From assembly GCF_001431525.1 (NCBI RefSeq), contig NZ_LDJH01000006.1, positions 124,001 to 188,000 of the forward strand: a DNA stretch of 64,000 nt. Direction: 5' to 3'. This DNA comes from Stenotrophomonas koreensis (GTDB taxonomy: Bacteria > Pseudomonadota > Gammaproteobacteria > Xanthomonadales > Xanthomonadaceae). The notes below the pieces were generated by a model. It worked only from the letters and a program-made list of their open reading frames with translations, did not search any database and was not told the DNA's origin. A program made the translations under genes and the position numbers. Below, one piece after another: positions 9,003 to 16,819 of the stretch. Numbering within the stretch: the first letter of the stretch is position 1; each line of letters opens with the position of its first letter.

Positions 9003-9803
9003 ATGGGTTTGAAGACGTGGATGCAGGCTGTGGCAATGGTGACGGTGCTGGGTGGTTGTACCGTGGTGTCGCCAGACGTGGGGCAGGAAGCGGTGCTGGT
9101 GGACCGGCCGTGGATTTTCGGCAAGGGCGGCGTGCGCCTGGATGATGTGCGCAAGACCGGGCGTTCCTACACCTGGTTGTCCACCGAGAAGATCTATGTC
9201 GATACCACGCCGCAGACGATCAAGGTGGCCTTCAATGACTACTCGTCCTCGGACAACATCCTGCTCGACTTTGAAACCGCCATCCAGTACCGGATCACCA
9301 ACAGCCCGCGCCTGCTCAGCACCAAGGGCGTGAACTGGTTCGAGAACAACATCCGCTCGCAGTACTCGGCCATCGTGCGCGACCAGGTCAAGCGGCATGA
9401 CATGACCAGCATGATGAGCCGGCCGGAAACCGCTGCCGCCATCGATGCGGCGGTGACTGAAGCCATCCGCGCCGAGGTCAAGGAGCAGGCGATCGACGTG
9501 GAGATCATCAACATCACCCTGGGCCGGGCCCAGCCCAACCCGAATGTGCTGGAACAGATGAACCTCACCGCGGCCCAGCAGCAGCGGGTCAAGACGCTCA
9601 AGGAAGCGACCCTGGCCGAAGAGCAGCGCAAGCTGGAACAGGAAGCGGTGGCCGCGGCCGACAATGCCTACCGCAACCAGATGGGCCTGAGCCCGCAGCA
9701 GTACCTGGCCCGCCAGGTGGCCGAGATCAATGCCCAGGCCTGTGCCCAGGCCAAGGCGTGCTACATCGTGCCCAGCGGCACGGCGATCGTCGCCCAGCCG
9801 TAA
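9003..9803 (+). CDS. SPFH/Band-7 domain lipoprotein
   Basis: 266 residues. The lipobox VLGGC (Cys19) marks a lipoprotein. The SPFH core runs from about residue 25 to 190 (FETAIQYRITNSPRLL, then IRSQYSAIVRDQVKRHDM), followed by a charged coiled coil (TLKEATLAEEQRKLEQEA) typical of stomatin/prohibitin relatives, which build oligomeric membrane scaffolds. A periplasmic lipid-anchored SPFH protein is less common than the TM-anchored type. RBS AAGGAG is 4-9 bp before the ATG. The role is unknown; it stands alone between the MFS gene and a hypothetical lipoprotein. Confidence 0.85.
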   Translation: MGLKTWMQAVAMVTVLGGCTVVSPDVGQEAVLVDRPWIFGKGGVRLDDVRKTGRSYTWLSTEKIYVDTTPQTIKVAFNDYSSSDNILLDFETAIQYRITNSPRLLSTKGVNWFENNIRSQYSAIVRDQVKRHDMTSMMSRPETAAAIDAAVTEAIRAEVKEQAIDVEIINITLGRAQPNPNVLEQMNLTAAQQQRVKTLKEATLAEEQRKLEQEAVAAADNAYRNQMGLSPQQYLARQVAEINAQACAQAKACYIVPSGTAIVAQP

Positions 9804-9810
9804 ACAACAA

Positions 9811-9840
9811 CGCCCGGGGCGCGGATGCCGGCCCCGGGCG
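9811..9840. terminator. GC-rich hairpin between convergent genes
   Basis: 10-bp perfect inverted repeat CGCCCGGGGC / GCCCCGGGCG separated by 10 nt, just after the SPFH stop. There is no U-tract, so termination is likely but not certain. Confidence 0.6.
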
Positions 9841-9860
9841 CGCTGGGGGCGTGCCGTGGT

Positions 9861-10463
9861 TCAGCCGCCGGCCTGCCAGCGGCCGCCAGCCGCGGCACAC
9901 GAACCCGGCAGCTGCGCCAGGTCGGTGCGCTGGTAGTAGAACGCATCCATGCCCGAATTCATGAAGTTGCGGCAGCTGCCCTGGGCCGGGGTCGGGCAGC
10001 GGTTGCTGTATTCAATCTTCGCCGGGGCATTGCCGGTCTGGTTCAGGCCGTTGGCCAGGCCCTGGCAGGCCTGCTGGAATTCGGCCACCGACAGGCTGCC
10101 GTTGGACTGCATGCAGTCGCGGATGTCCTCGGTATGCCCGGCGATGGTGACCCTGCCGCTCAGAGTGCAGGCCTGCACCGGGCCGCCGCTGCCACGCCTG
10201 GCCGGCTGCTGGGCCAGTTGACGGCGGACGTGGGCAGCGGGGTCGAAGTTGGCCGGGTCGTCCAGCTCATCGCTGTCGTCCAGATCGTCCAGGCCGGCCT
10301 CCTCGCCATCATCGGCGGGGAGCGAGGGTGTGGCCATGGCGGTACTGCTGGCCTGCACGAGGGTGCTGGTGGCGGCATTGGTGTCCTGGCTGGCGGTACA
10401 GGCGGCCAGCAACACGAGGACGGAAAGCGGGGCAAGGGCGTGGCGCAGCAAAACGGTCGGCAT
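9861..10463 (-). CDS. Hypothetical lipoprotein, Asp-rich linker plus Cys-containing domain
   Basis: 200 residues, not recognised. A signal peptide ends in the lipobox LLAAC (Cys22). A low-complexity acidic linker (DDGEEAGLDDLDDSDELDD, about residues 51-69) follows, then a compact domain with six cysteines (CTLSGRVTI, IRDCMQSNG, FQQACQG, NRCPTPAQGSC, PGSCAA) that could form three disulphides in the periplasm. RTDLAQLPGSC near the C-terminus may be a conserved signature. It lies on the strand of the NPP-MscS operon but 86 bp beyond it, so possibly part of the same transcript. Confidence 0.65.
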   Translation of the reverse strand: MPTVLLRHALAPLSVLVLLAACTASQDTNAATSTLVQASSTAMATPSLPADDGEEAGLDDLDDSDELDDPANFDPAAHVRRQLAQQPARRGSGGPVQACTLSGRVTIAGHTEDIRDCMQSNGSLSVAEFQQACQGLANGLNQTGNAPAKIEYSNRCPTPAQGSCRNFMNSGMDAFYYQRTDLAQLPGSCAAAGGRWQAGG

Positions 10464-10549
10464 CGGTCGGCCTCCATGGCAACAGGCCCGCAGGGTGGCA
10501 ACCCGGATGCGGGCCTGTCAAAACCTCAGGCCTTGATCTGTGAACGCTG

Positions 10550-11209
10550 TTACGGATCGTTGGCCGCCACCGGTGCGGCACTGCCACCACCGGCAGAGGC
10601 CGCCGCCGGCGTGCTGCTGCTGTCCGCGGCCGGCGCAGGTGCTGCCTGCGGTTCGCTGCCGGGGCGCCAGCGGCGCAGCGCGCGCTGGAAGAACAGCGAA
10701 TTGGGAATCTGCACGTAGTTGCCGCCGCCATGCGCGCCACCGGCTTCTTCCAGCGTGGAATAGATCAGGTTGACGTCGATCACGCGGCCGCGAAAACCCG
10801 GTTTTTCGCCGTTTTCGACAATCTCGATCATGTCGCCCAGACGGAACGGGCGCGTGGTGAAGATCAGCAGGGTGCAGAAGATGTTGGACAGCACGCTCCA
10901 GGCGGCAAAGAACGCCACCGCACCGACCGCGGCAAAACCGGTGAACGCCGTCCACAGCACCGTGGCCGATACCCCCAGCGCATCGAGCACCGCCAGCAGG
11001 GCGCCGACCCAGATCAGGAAATTGCTCAGGCGCTTGGCTGCCAGTTCCATCGAAGCCGGGAAGGTGTAGGCACGTCCCAGCCGCGACAGCAGCCGGCGGG
11101 CGATGAAGCGCAGCAGCCAGGCCAGCAGCAGGATCAGCACCACCTCCGCGGCGGTCTGGATCTGACCGGCCCAGCCCTGCAGCCAGTCGGGCAGTGTGCG
11201 GGCAATCAT
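10550..11209 (-). CDS. Small-conductance mechanosensitive channel (MscS family)
   Basis: 219 residues: three N-terminal membrane helices (about 20-38, 62-80 and 85-110), the glycine/alanine-rich pore helix GFAAVGAVAFFAAWSVLSN, then the MscS beta domain (FRLGDMIEI, GRVIDVNLIYS, VQIPNSLFF). It is short, ending after the beta domain with a low-complexity Ala/Pro/Ser tail instead of the large cytoplasmic cage. Opens under membrane tension to release solutes. Its ATG overlaps the NPP stop codon (ATGA, 11206-11209), so the two are translationally coupled. Confidence 0.9.
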   Translation of the reverse strand: MIARTLPDWLQGWAGQIQTAAEVVLILLLAWLLRFIARRLLSRLGRAYTFPASMELAAKRLSNFLIWVGALLAVLDALGVSATVLWTAFTGFAAVGAVAFFAAWSVLSNIFCTLLIFTTRPFRLGDMIEIVENGEKPGFRGRVIDVNLIYSTLEEAGGAHGGGNYVQIPNSLFFQRALRRWRPGSEPQAAPAPAADSSSTPAAASAGGGSAAPVAANDP

Positions 11210-12519
11210 GGGCGCTCCTCCGGTGGGGTGATCAGGGCATCGAGGGTAGCGGCAAGCTGGCCATCGTGCGGCTCCGGGCTTACCCCGAGCAGGTGCGCCA
11301 GCAGCGGATAGACATCCACATTGTCGATCCCGGCGATGCGGTGGCCGCGCTTGAAGGCCGGGCCATGGACGATGAACGGCGAGTGCATCGCTTGAAGCTG
11401 GTTGTCATAACCATGTTCGCCCTGCAGGGCGTGGCCCTTGCGCTGGAACGCATCGCGGGTGGTCAGCTGCCACCCCGGGGCGGCCATGCAGTGGTAGCGC
11501 GGCACGCGCCGGTGTTTGCCATAGGCAAAGCGTGCCGGGATCTGCTCGCGGGTCATGCACTCAAAGTACAGGTGCTTGCCCAGCAGGGCATCGGCCTGGG
11601 CCTGGCCACCGGGCAGCGCATCGAAGGCGGCATAGGCGCCGGTCCAGATCGGGTCGATCAGGCTGGCGTCCAGGTGGTCGTCCAGGTACAGCACCTTGTC
11701 ATCACCGGTGGCCAGCATGCCGTGGTCGGAAGCGATGACCAGGTTGACCGTGTCATCAAGCCGGCGTGCGCGCAGGCCGGCCAGCAGGCGGCCCAGCGCG
11801 GTATCGACCTCGACCAGGGCGCGGTCGAGCTGCGCCGAGTCCGGGCCATGGCGGTGGCCGGCGGTATCGACGCTGTCGAAGTACAGGGTGATGAAGTGCG
11901 GGCGCTGGTCGGCCGGCAGGTCCAGCCAGGCCAGGACGTTGTCCACCCGCTGGGTGGCGTCGACACTGATGTCGAACGGGTACCAGAACTCCGGATGCCG
12001 CCCGTGCACCGGGGCCTCGGAACCGACCCAGAACATCGCTGCCGAACGTCCACCCGCTTCACTGACCGTGGTCCACAGCGGTTTGCCGTCATTCCACCAG
12101 CGTGCATCGCCGGTGGTGGCGCGGTCGAACATCGAAAAGCGTGTCTCCGGGATGGTCGGGTCACGCATGAAGTTGGCCACCACCCCGTGCCTGTCCGGAC
12201 GCAGGCCGGTCACCAGGGTGTAGTGGTTGGGGAAGGTGATCGACGGGTAGGACGGACGCAGGAACCCGGCGCGGGTGCCGTGCTCGGCCAGGTACTGCAG
12301 GGTCGGGGTCAATCCGCGCTCGGTGTAGTCGTTGCGCATGCCATCGATGGACACCAGCAGCAGCGGGTTGTGCGCCTGGCGCGGCATCACCGCGGTCACA
12401 CCGGTGTGCGTGGATGCGGCCGCTGGCCTGGCGGACACACTGGCATGGGAGCCGGCGGTGCTGCAGCCCAGGCACAGCAGGGTGCTGCCCAGCAGGGCAA
12501 GGAAAAAACGGGGTTTCAT
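11206..12519 (-). CDS. Nucleotide pyrophosphatase/phosphodiesterase (NPP), lipoprotein
   Basis: 437 residues of the alkaline-phosphatase superfamily, very like the structurally studied Xanthomonas NPP, which cleaves phosphodiesters such as dinucleotides and nucleotide sugars. Signal plus lipobox CLGC (Cys19). Metal and catalytic residues are visible: Asp59 in VSIDG, nucleophile Thr95 in PSITFPNHY, DSVDTAGHRHGP, ASDHGM and GEHGYDN. Two zinc ions are expected. The cell location is periplasmic or surface. It is the first gene of a two-gene operon with the MscS channel (4-bp overlap). That pairing has no obvious functional logic. Confidence 0.9.
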   Translation of the reverse strand: MKPRFFLALLGSTLLCLGCSTAGSHASVSARPAAASTHTGVTAVMPRQAHNPLLLVSIDGMRNDYTERGLTPTLQYLAEHGTRAGFLRPSYPSITFPNHYTLVTGLRPDRHGVVANFMRDPTIPETRFSMFDRATTGDARWWNDGKPLWTTVSEAGGRSAAMFWVGSEAPVHGRHPEFWYPFDISVDATQRVDNVLAWLDLPADQRPHFITLYFDSVDTAGHRHGPDSAQLDRALVEVDTALGRLLAGLRARRLDDTVNLVIASDHGMLATGDDKVLYLDDHLDASLIDPIWTGAYAAFDALPGGQAQADALLGKHLYFECMTREQIPARFAYGKHRRVPRYHCMAAPGWQLTTRDAFQRKGHALQGEHGYDNQLQAMHSPFIVHGPAFKRGHRIAGIDNVDVYPLLAHLLGVSPEPHDGQLAATLDALITPPEERP

Positions 12520-12712
12520 GCAGACAGTACCGACAGCGGGGAACGGGGAATTGTCCCCGTACAGCCCCGTGCTGGCCAGTCATGCCGCAGGCGGGCGGAT
12601 CGGCGTGCGTCTGGTCGTCCGCCGGCCGTACCGGCATTGCGGCCACGGCACAGGGTGTGGCGCGGGCACCGTCGGACGTCTCGTGCCCGACGGCGGCACC
12701 GCGCGGCTGCGC

Positions 12713-12907
12713 TCAGCGCATGGGGTCAGGCAGGATCCGCTTGAGCACATGGGTATTGCCAAGCACTTCGATCTGGCCGCCGGCATTGCAGAAGGCATCA
12801 ACATCGGCAGCGATACGCTCGTGGCTCAGTTGTCCTGGCCCGTTCCTGCGTTCGCTCAGTGGGGTGTTGCGCGGTTGCTTGGCGGTCTTGCTCGATGGAC
12901 GTGGCAT
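12713..12907 (-). CDS. Small basic protein, 64 aa, SutA-like C-terminal pattern
   Basis: 64 residues: a basic, disordered N-terminus (MPRPSSKTAKQPRNTPLSER), then a helical motif IAADVDAFCNAGGQIEVL. The pattern (D/E)-x-x-x-F-x-x-x-GG-x-(I/V) resembles the C-terminal part of SutA-type and related small gammaproteobacterial regulators, but the similarity is short and function is not established. GGAGGG precedes the ATG on the minus strand, consistent with translation. It lies 18 bp after the YkgJ-type gene on the same strand, a likely operon. About 190 bp without a gene follow, up to the NPP start. Confidence 0.6.
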   Translation of the reverse strand: MPRPSSKTAKQPRNTPLSERRNGPGQLSHERIAADVDAFCNAGGQIEVLGNTHVLKRILPDPMR

Positions 12908-12925
12908 GGTCCCTCCGGTCAGTGG

Positions 12926-13255
12926 TCAGTTGTGAAGCGTCAGTGCAATTCCCTTGCGCATGCGCGCGGAATATTCTTCGCGTGTACTGCGGCAATACGG
13001 CCCATTCATGGCAAAACGGCGACAGGTCCCGGGACGCTGCTCATAGATCGAACAGCGCATGTGCAGGTTGTCGATGGCAACACACCAGCCCTCCTCGTTG
13101 CGGGCCATTACATGCAGGCCCTCCGGGGTGGTTGCCGTGAGGTGGCCTGGCACCCGGTCTTCGGGCATCAGCACCACCGTCAAACGACAACATACCGCAT
13201 CACAGTGGTGGCAGCTGGCAGTGGGGTCTGCAGCGGGAGCGGGGCAAGCGGACAT
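12926..13255 (-). CDS. YkgJ-family cysteine-cluster protein
   Basis: 109 residues of the YkgJ/UPF0153 type, small proteins with a CxxCxxxCC cluster thought to bind zinc or iron-sulphur. Here the cluster is CHHCDAVCC at residues 15-23, and further cysteines appear in WCVAIDN, RCSIYEQRPGTCRRF and GPYCRS, the usual second half of the family (CxIYxxRPxxCRxF). Biochemical role unknown. First gene of a two-gene unit with the 64-aa protein. The 229 bp upstream (13256-13484) hold no gene I can support. Confidence 0.85.
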   Translation of the reverse strand: MSACPAPAADPTASCHHCDAVCCRLTVVLMPEDRVPGHLTATTPEGLHVMARNEEGWCVAIDNLHMRCSIYEQRPGTCRRFAMNGPYCRSTREEYSARMRKGIALTLHN

Positions 13256-13484
13256 GCGCGTCTCCGGAAGGGGGAGCCTGGCAGCGCCGCCATCAACAGG
13301 CAGGGCAGGATGCAGGCATGCCGCCGGGCGCGAGCCGGCAGGCGTAGAGCAGACAGGACCTGGGGCGACGGCTGGGCGTGGCGGCAGGAAGAAGGAGCGG
13401 TTGCCGGTTGGCAGGCCCGCCCCATCCTACGCGCTTTGGCTGCGGGCGTGTGAACCGTCACCGGTCCGCCAGGCCCGGCACCGC

Positions 13485-14849
13485 TCAGTCGGCGCCGGCA
13501 GCAGCGTGATAAGCCAGACCGTTGACCACACCGAAGGAGGGATCGCCGGTCACCAGTTGCGCGCCGGGAAAGGCCGCGGCAGCTGCGGCACGCAGGTAGG
13601 GCGCGCGCGACATGCCACCGGTGACGAAGACCACGGCCGGGTCATGGCCGATGTCGGCACGGACCTGGGCCAACAGGCTGTTGAGCTCGCGCAGATAACT
13701 GCTGGCGGCCTGGTCCAGCAGCGCAGCGTCGGTGCTCACTTCCAGGCCCGGTTCGATGAAAGCCAGCGCGTTGGCATGCAGGCTTTGGCTGCTCAGCGCA
13801 ATCTTGCAGGCTTCCACCTCGCGGTACAGGCGCGCGGTGTTGCCGGTTTCCTGCAGCGCTTCAAGGCGCGGGCCGTAAGGGGCGGGGACCTCGTCGTACT
13901 TGTGGGTGCGGAAATCGCGCTGGCGCGGCATGTCCTGCACCATCGCCGCCTCGACGTAGTGATGGTTGGGCACCCGGGTGATGCCACGGCCGAACAGCGG
14001 CATGTAGCTGGACAGGCTCAGGGCCAGGTCGATATCGGTACCGCCGCGGGCAACACCCCAGGCGCGGTGCACCTGCGGAGCCTGGTCACCACCGACGCTG
14101 GCATGGGCGATGTCGGTGGTGCCGCCGCCGATATCCACCACCACCACGTCGTGGCGCTGGTGGCTGGCGGCGTGGTGGGCCATGGCCGCAGCGGCGGGTT
14201 CCTCGAGGAACTCCACCGCATCGAAGCCGGCCGCGGCGGCGGCCTCGCGCAGTATCGACAGCGCCTGCTCGTTGCCGGCATCGCCGATGGAGGAGCGGAA
14301 CTGCACCGGGCGGCCCAGCACCGCGCTGCGGATGGTCCGACCGAACTGGCGGCTGGCGGTCAGGCGGATGTGTTCCAGGATGTGGGCGGCAATGCCGGCG
14401 ATGGTCTGGCGCGCACGCGGGTGCAGCTGGTAGCCGAGCATCGACTTCGGGCTCTGCACCAGGTTGCCTTCCTCCTCGATGAAGTAGGCATCCAGCGCGG
14501 CATCGCCGTACACCGCGTTCTGCAGCAGGGTGGTGGAGCTGGCCGGCTCGCGCATGCGCGCTTCCATCCATTCCCGGCGCACGATGCGGATGGCCTCGCT
14601 GCGCATGGCCTGCAGCGTGCGGTTGCGTCCGGTGGCGCGGGCGTCACGGCTGAAGCCGTCCACCAGCTGATCAACCTGGGCGGCCATCGCATCGTCCAGT
14701 TCGAACTGGTCGGCATCGCGCATCACATCGGGAAACCACACCGTGGTGCGGAACTGCTGGGCGCCGTCAAAGTCCACCGGCACCACGGTGCCGTCCACCA
14801 GGGCGGCGGCGGCGCAGTTGCTGGTGCCAAAATCGATGCCGAGGCGCAT
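13485..14849 (-). CDS. yegD: Hsp70-family protein, YegD type
   Basis: 454-residue Hsp70 relative lacking the substrate-binding half. ATPase motifs: phosphate 1 GIDFGTSNC (residues 4-12), phosphate 2 VVVDIGGGTTDIA and the adenosine-side FVTGGMSRAP. Its length matches E. coli YegD (450). The start at MRLGIDFG is standard for the family. It is a cytoplasmic ATPase of unknown client. Monocistronic between two unrelated genes. An extended reading upstream to 14909 adds a Pro/Cys-rich stretch with no family similarity and is not used. Confidence 0.88.
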   Translation of the reverse strand: MRLGIDFGTSNCAAAALVDGTVVPVDFDGAQQFRTTVWFPDVMRDADQFELDDAMAAQVDQLVDGFSRDARATGRNRTLQAMRSEAIRIVRREWMEARMREPASSTTLLQNAVYGDAALDAYFIEEEGNLVQSPKSMLGYQLHPRARQTIAGIAAHILEHIRLTASRQFGRTIRSAVLGRPVQFRSSIGDAGNEQALSILREAAAAAGFDAVEFLEEPAAAAMAHHAASHQRHDVVVVDIGGGTTDIAHASVGGDQAPQVHRAWGVARGGTDIDLALSLSSYMPLFGRGITRVPNHHYVEAAMVQDMPRQRDFRTHKYDEVPAPYGPRLEALQETGNTARLYREVEACKIALSSQSLHANALAFIEPGLEVSTDAALLDQAASSYLRELNSLLAQVRADIGHDPAVVFVTGGMSRAPYLRAAAAAAFPGAQLVTGDPSFGVVNGLAYHAAAGAD

Positions 14850-14942
14850 GGGCCCACCGGGTCTGCAAAAGGGGGCGGGCACTGTGCGGCAAGCGGCCGG
14901 GGCAGGCAAGCCACGGCCGTTTGCCGATTCAGCTGAATGTGA

Positions 14943-15773
14943 TCAGCTGTGGACCGGGTAGACGGCCTGGATGGAGCACTGGCCGGTGATGGCAGTGGCG
15001 ATGTTGCCGCCGATGTCTTGCGGCGGCAGCAGGAAGGAGCCGGCATAGGCCAGGGCCGGGCTGCTTTCATTGACGAAGGTGTCGCGCACGGCCACCACGC
15101 GGTCTCCGGCATTGCCGCAGATCACACCCAGGCCCATGCCCGAGCGGAAGAACACACTCGGACTGGAGCTGAGCATCGGGCAGCTGCCCGACAGTTCCAC
15201 CGCGTAGGTGCTGTTGCCGGCATTGCGGCGCGGCGAGACCTGGACAACAAGGCCATCGGGGGTTTCGTTCCAGCTGCGCATCTGGGCCGGGTCGAAGCAG
15301 TAGTCGGCGGTGCCGACAAAGCCACGGGCATAGCGGTCATCGCGGTTGATGCCGGCCTGGGCGGTCACCTCCACCGTGTCCAGGGTGGTGCCGTCGGCGC
15401 TGTGGCTGCCGTGTTGATTGCGCACGGCCTGACGTGCGGCCTGGGCGTATTGGCGGCTGTCGATCGGGGTCACGCTGGCCACCGGACAGCGGCTGCCGGC
15501 AGCGGTGACTGTTTCATTCGGACCACCGCAGACCCAGCCGCCGGGTGCGCGCAGGGACAGTTGGCTGTCACGATCCAGGCCAGGGCAGCTGGTCGCCAGT
15601 TGCACGCGGTAGTGCTGCTGGCCGGTGGCCACTACCACGGTGGTGTCATCGCTCTGGTACATGCCGGTGGTCTGGCGGGCATCCAGGCAGTGTGCGGCGG
15701 GGGCGGTACGTGGTTCGGCCATGGCCGGCTGGGCAACGGCCGTGGCCAGGGCGAGCAACAGGACGCTGGACAT
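14943..15773 (-). CDS. Secreted protein of unknown function with two tandem homologous domains
   Basis: 276 residues with a signal peptide cleaved near AMA (about residue 19). The two halves align with each other. CLDARQTTGMYQSDDTTVVV...YRVQLATSCPGL...WVCGGPNETV is echoed by CFDPAQMRSWNETPDGLVVQ...YAVELSGSCPML...VICGNAGDRV, each ending in a further cysteine (RCPVASV, QCSIQAV). The pattern resembles the DUF6491 group of Xanthomonadaceae/Sphingomonad proteins; this assignment is tentative. Four cysteines per domain suggest disulphides. RBS AAGGAG is placed well before the ATG. Divergent from yjdM. Confidence 0.7.
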   Translation of the reverse strand: MSSVLLLALATAVAQPAMAEPRTAPAAHCLDARQTTGMYQSDDTTVVVATGQQHYRVQLATSCPGLDRDSQLSLRAPGGWVCGGPNETVTAAGSRCPVASVTPIDSRQYAQAARQAVRNQHGSHSADGTTLDTVEVTAQAGINRDDRYARGFVGTADYCFDPAQMRSWNETPDGLVVQVSPRRNAGNSTYAVELSGSCPMLSSSPSVFFRSGMGLGVICGNAGDRVVAVRDTFVNESSPALAYAGSFLLPPQDIGGNIATAITGQCSIQAVYPVHS

Positions 15774-15883
15774 GATTACTCCTTGACTGTGCAGGGGTCA
15801 TCGGAATGTAAGCCATGCCCGGGCCGGGTGCCAGCGGCCGGGCGGCTACACTAGGGCTTTGAAACAAGCCGTTGGAGGCTGCC

Positions 15884-16222
15884 ATGTCGAACGTCCCCGC
15901 CTGCCCGCAGTGCACGCTGGAAAACACCTATGCCGATGGCGCACTGATGATCTGTGCCGACTGTGGCTTTGAATGGGCGGCCGGCGATGCCGATGCCACG
16001 ACGGGGGTCGTGGTGCGCGACAGCAACGGCAATGTCCTGGTCGCCGGCGATACCGTGACCGTGATCAAGGACCTGAAGGTCAAGGGTTCCTCGATCCCGC
16101 TCAAGCAGGGCACGGTGATCCGCAACATCCGCCTGGTCGAGGACGATGCCGAACACATCGAAGGCAACTCGGACAAGATCAAGGGCCTGGTGCTGAAGAC
16201 CTGCTTCCTGCGCAAGGCCTGA
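15884..16222 (+). CDS. yjdM: YjdM/PhnA-type zinc-ribbon protein
   Basis: 112 residues. N-terminal zinc ribbon CPQCTLENTY ... CADCGFEW (residues 8-29) and a PhnA C-terminal domain (VRDSNGNVLVAGDTVTVIKDLKVKG). Named phnA in early work on phosphonate use, but not part of the C-P lyase pathway; precise role unknown. RBS TTGGAGG lies 6-12 bp before the ATG at 15884. The gene ends in a strong terminator (16281-16316) embedded in the first repeat of array B. Confidence 0.92.
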   Translation: MSNVPACPQCTLENTYADGALMICADCGFEWAAGDADATTGVVVRDSNGNVLVAGDTVTVIKDLKVKGSSIPLKQGTVIRNIRLVEDDAEHIEGNSDKIKGLVLKTCFLRKA

Positions 16223-16236
16223 GTCATAGCCTGTAG

Positions 16237-16728
16237 TTGTCCACCGCGGCTGTGTGCAGCGGTGGACAAAGCCTGTGGAAAACCCTTGCCAGCCCCTGTG
16301 CGGCAAGGGTTTTTTTGTGCCTGATGAAAAAATGTCCAGATGCAGGAGGAGGACGCGTGCATTGTCCCGTCTGCCGCCATCGACCGGCCGATGTGCGTGG
16401 CTGCAGGCCCGGGTGGACAAGCCTTTTGGCAATCTGCGCAGCGCCTGTCAGCAGGCTGTGGCCAAGTGGCCGGGGAGGGCGCCGGCAGCGCCCTGCGTTG
16501 CTGGCCGGAGCATTTGTCCACGGCGGGTGTGGGCCAAGGTGCGGCAAATATGTGGATAACCGCAGCGGAGCATTGCCCCGCAAGGGTTTGCAGTGGCTGG
16601 TCAAAATTTGGCCAGTTGCCGGAACCTTGCCCACAGCCCATGTGCACAGAACCTGGGCAAGCATGTGGATAAGCCGCGGCAGGCCAGCTGGCACAAGGCT
16701 TCGCCAATGTTGGCGATAAATTGTCCAG
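16237..16728 (+). repeat. Array of three composite box-core repeats (array B)
   Basis: Fills most of the 597-bp non-coding gap 16223-16819. Elements start at 16237, 16514 and 16627, each with TTGTCCACc/g or TTGCCCACA at +0, TGTG at +14 (16251, 16528, 16641), TGTGGaaAA/TGTGGATAA at +37 (16274, 16551, 16664) and a core at +67 (16304, 16581, 16694) that starts CAAGG and ends TCCAG or GCCAG. The same offsets occur in array A, more than 10 kb away. The 277-bp spacing between the first two is about twice the usual step; the intervening 16363-16470 may hold a decayed copy. Orientation is the same as in array A. Confidence 0.88.
16281..16316 (+). terminator. Rho-independent terminator of yjdM
   Basis: 10-bp stem AACCCTTGCC (16281-16290) / GGCAAGGGTT (16302-16311), 11-nt loop, followed by a run of T. 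The 3' arm is the start of the first core of array B, so terminator and repeat share sequence. A second hairpin (TTGTCCACCGC at 16237-16247 with its complement at 16259-16269) precedes it. Confidence 0.9.
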
Positions 16729-16819
16729 TGTGCGCCGTGCCGCGGTTGCGCCTGCTAGTATCCCCAACCCGCCGTTGCGTTGTTCTGGCGCCCGCTTTTG
16801 CAGCGGCGCGCGCGCTGCC

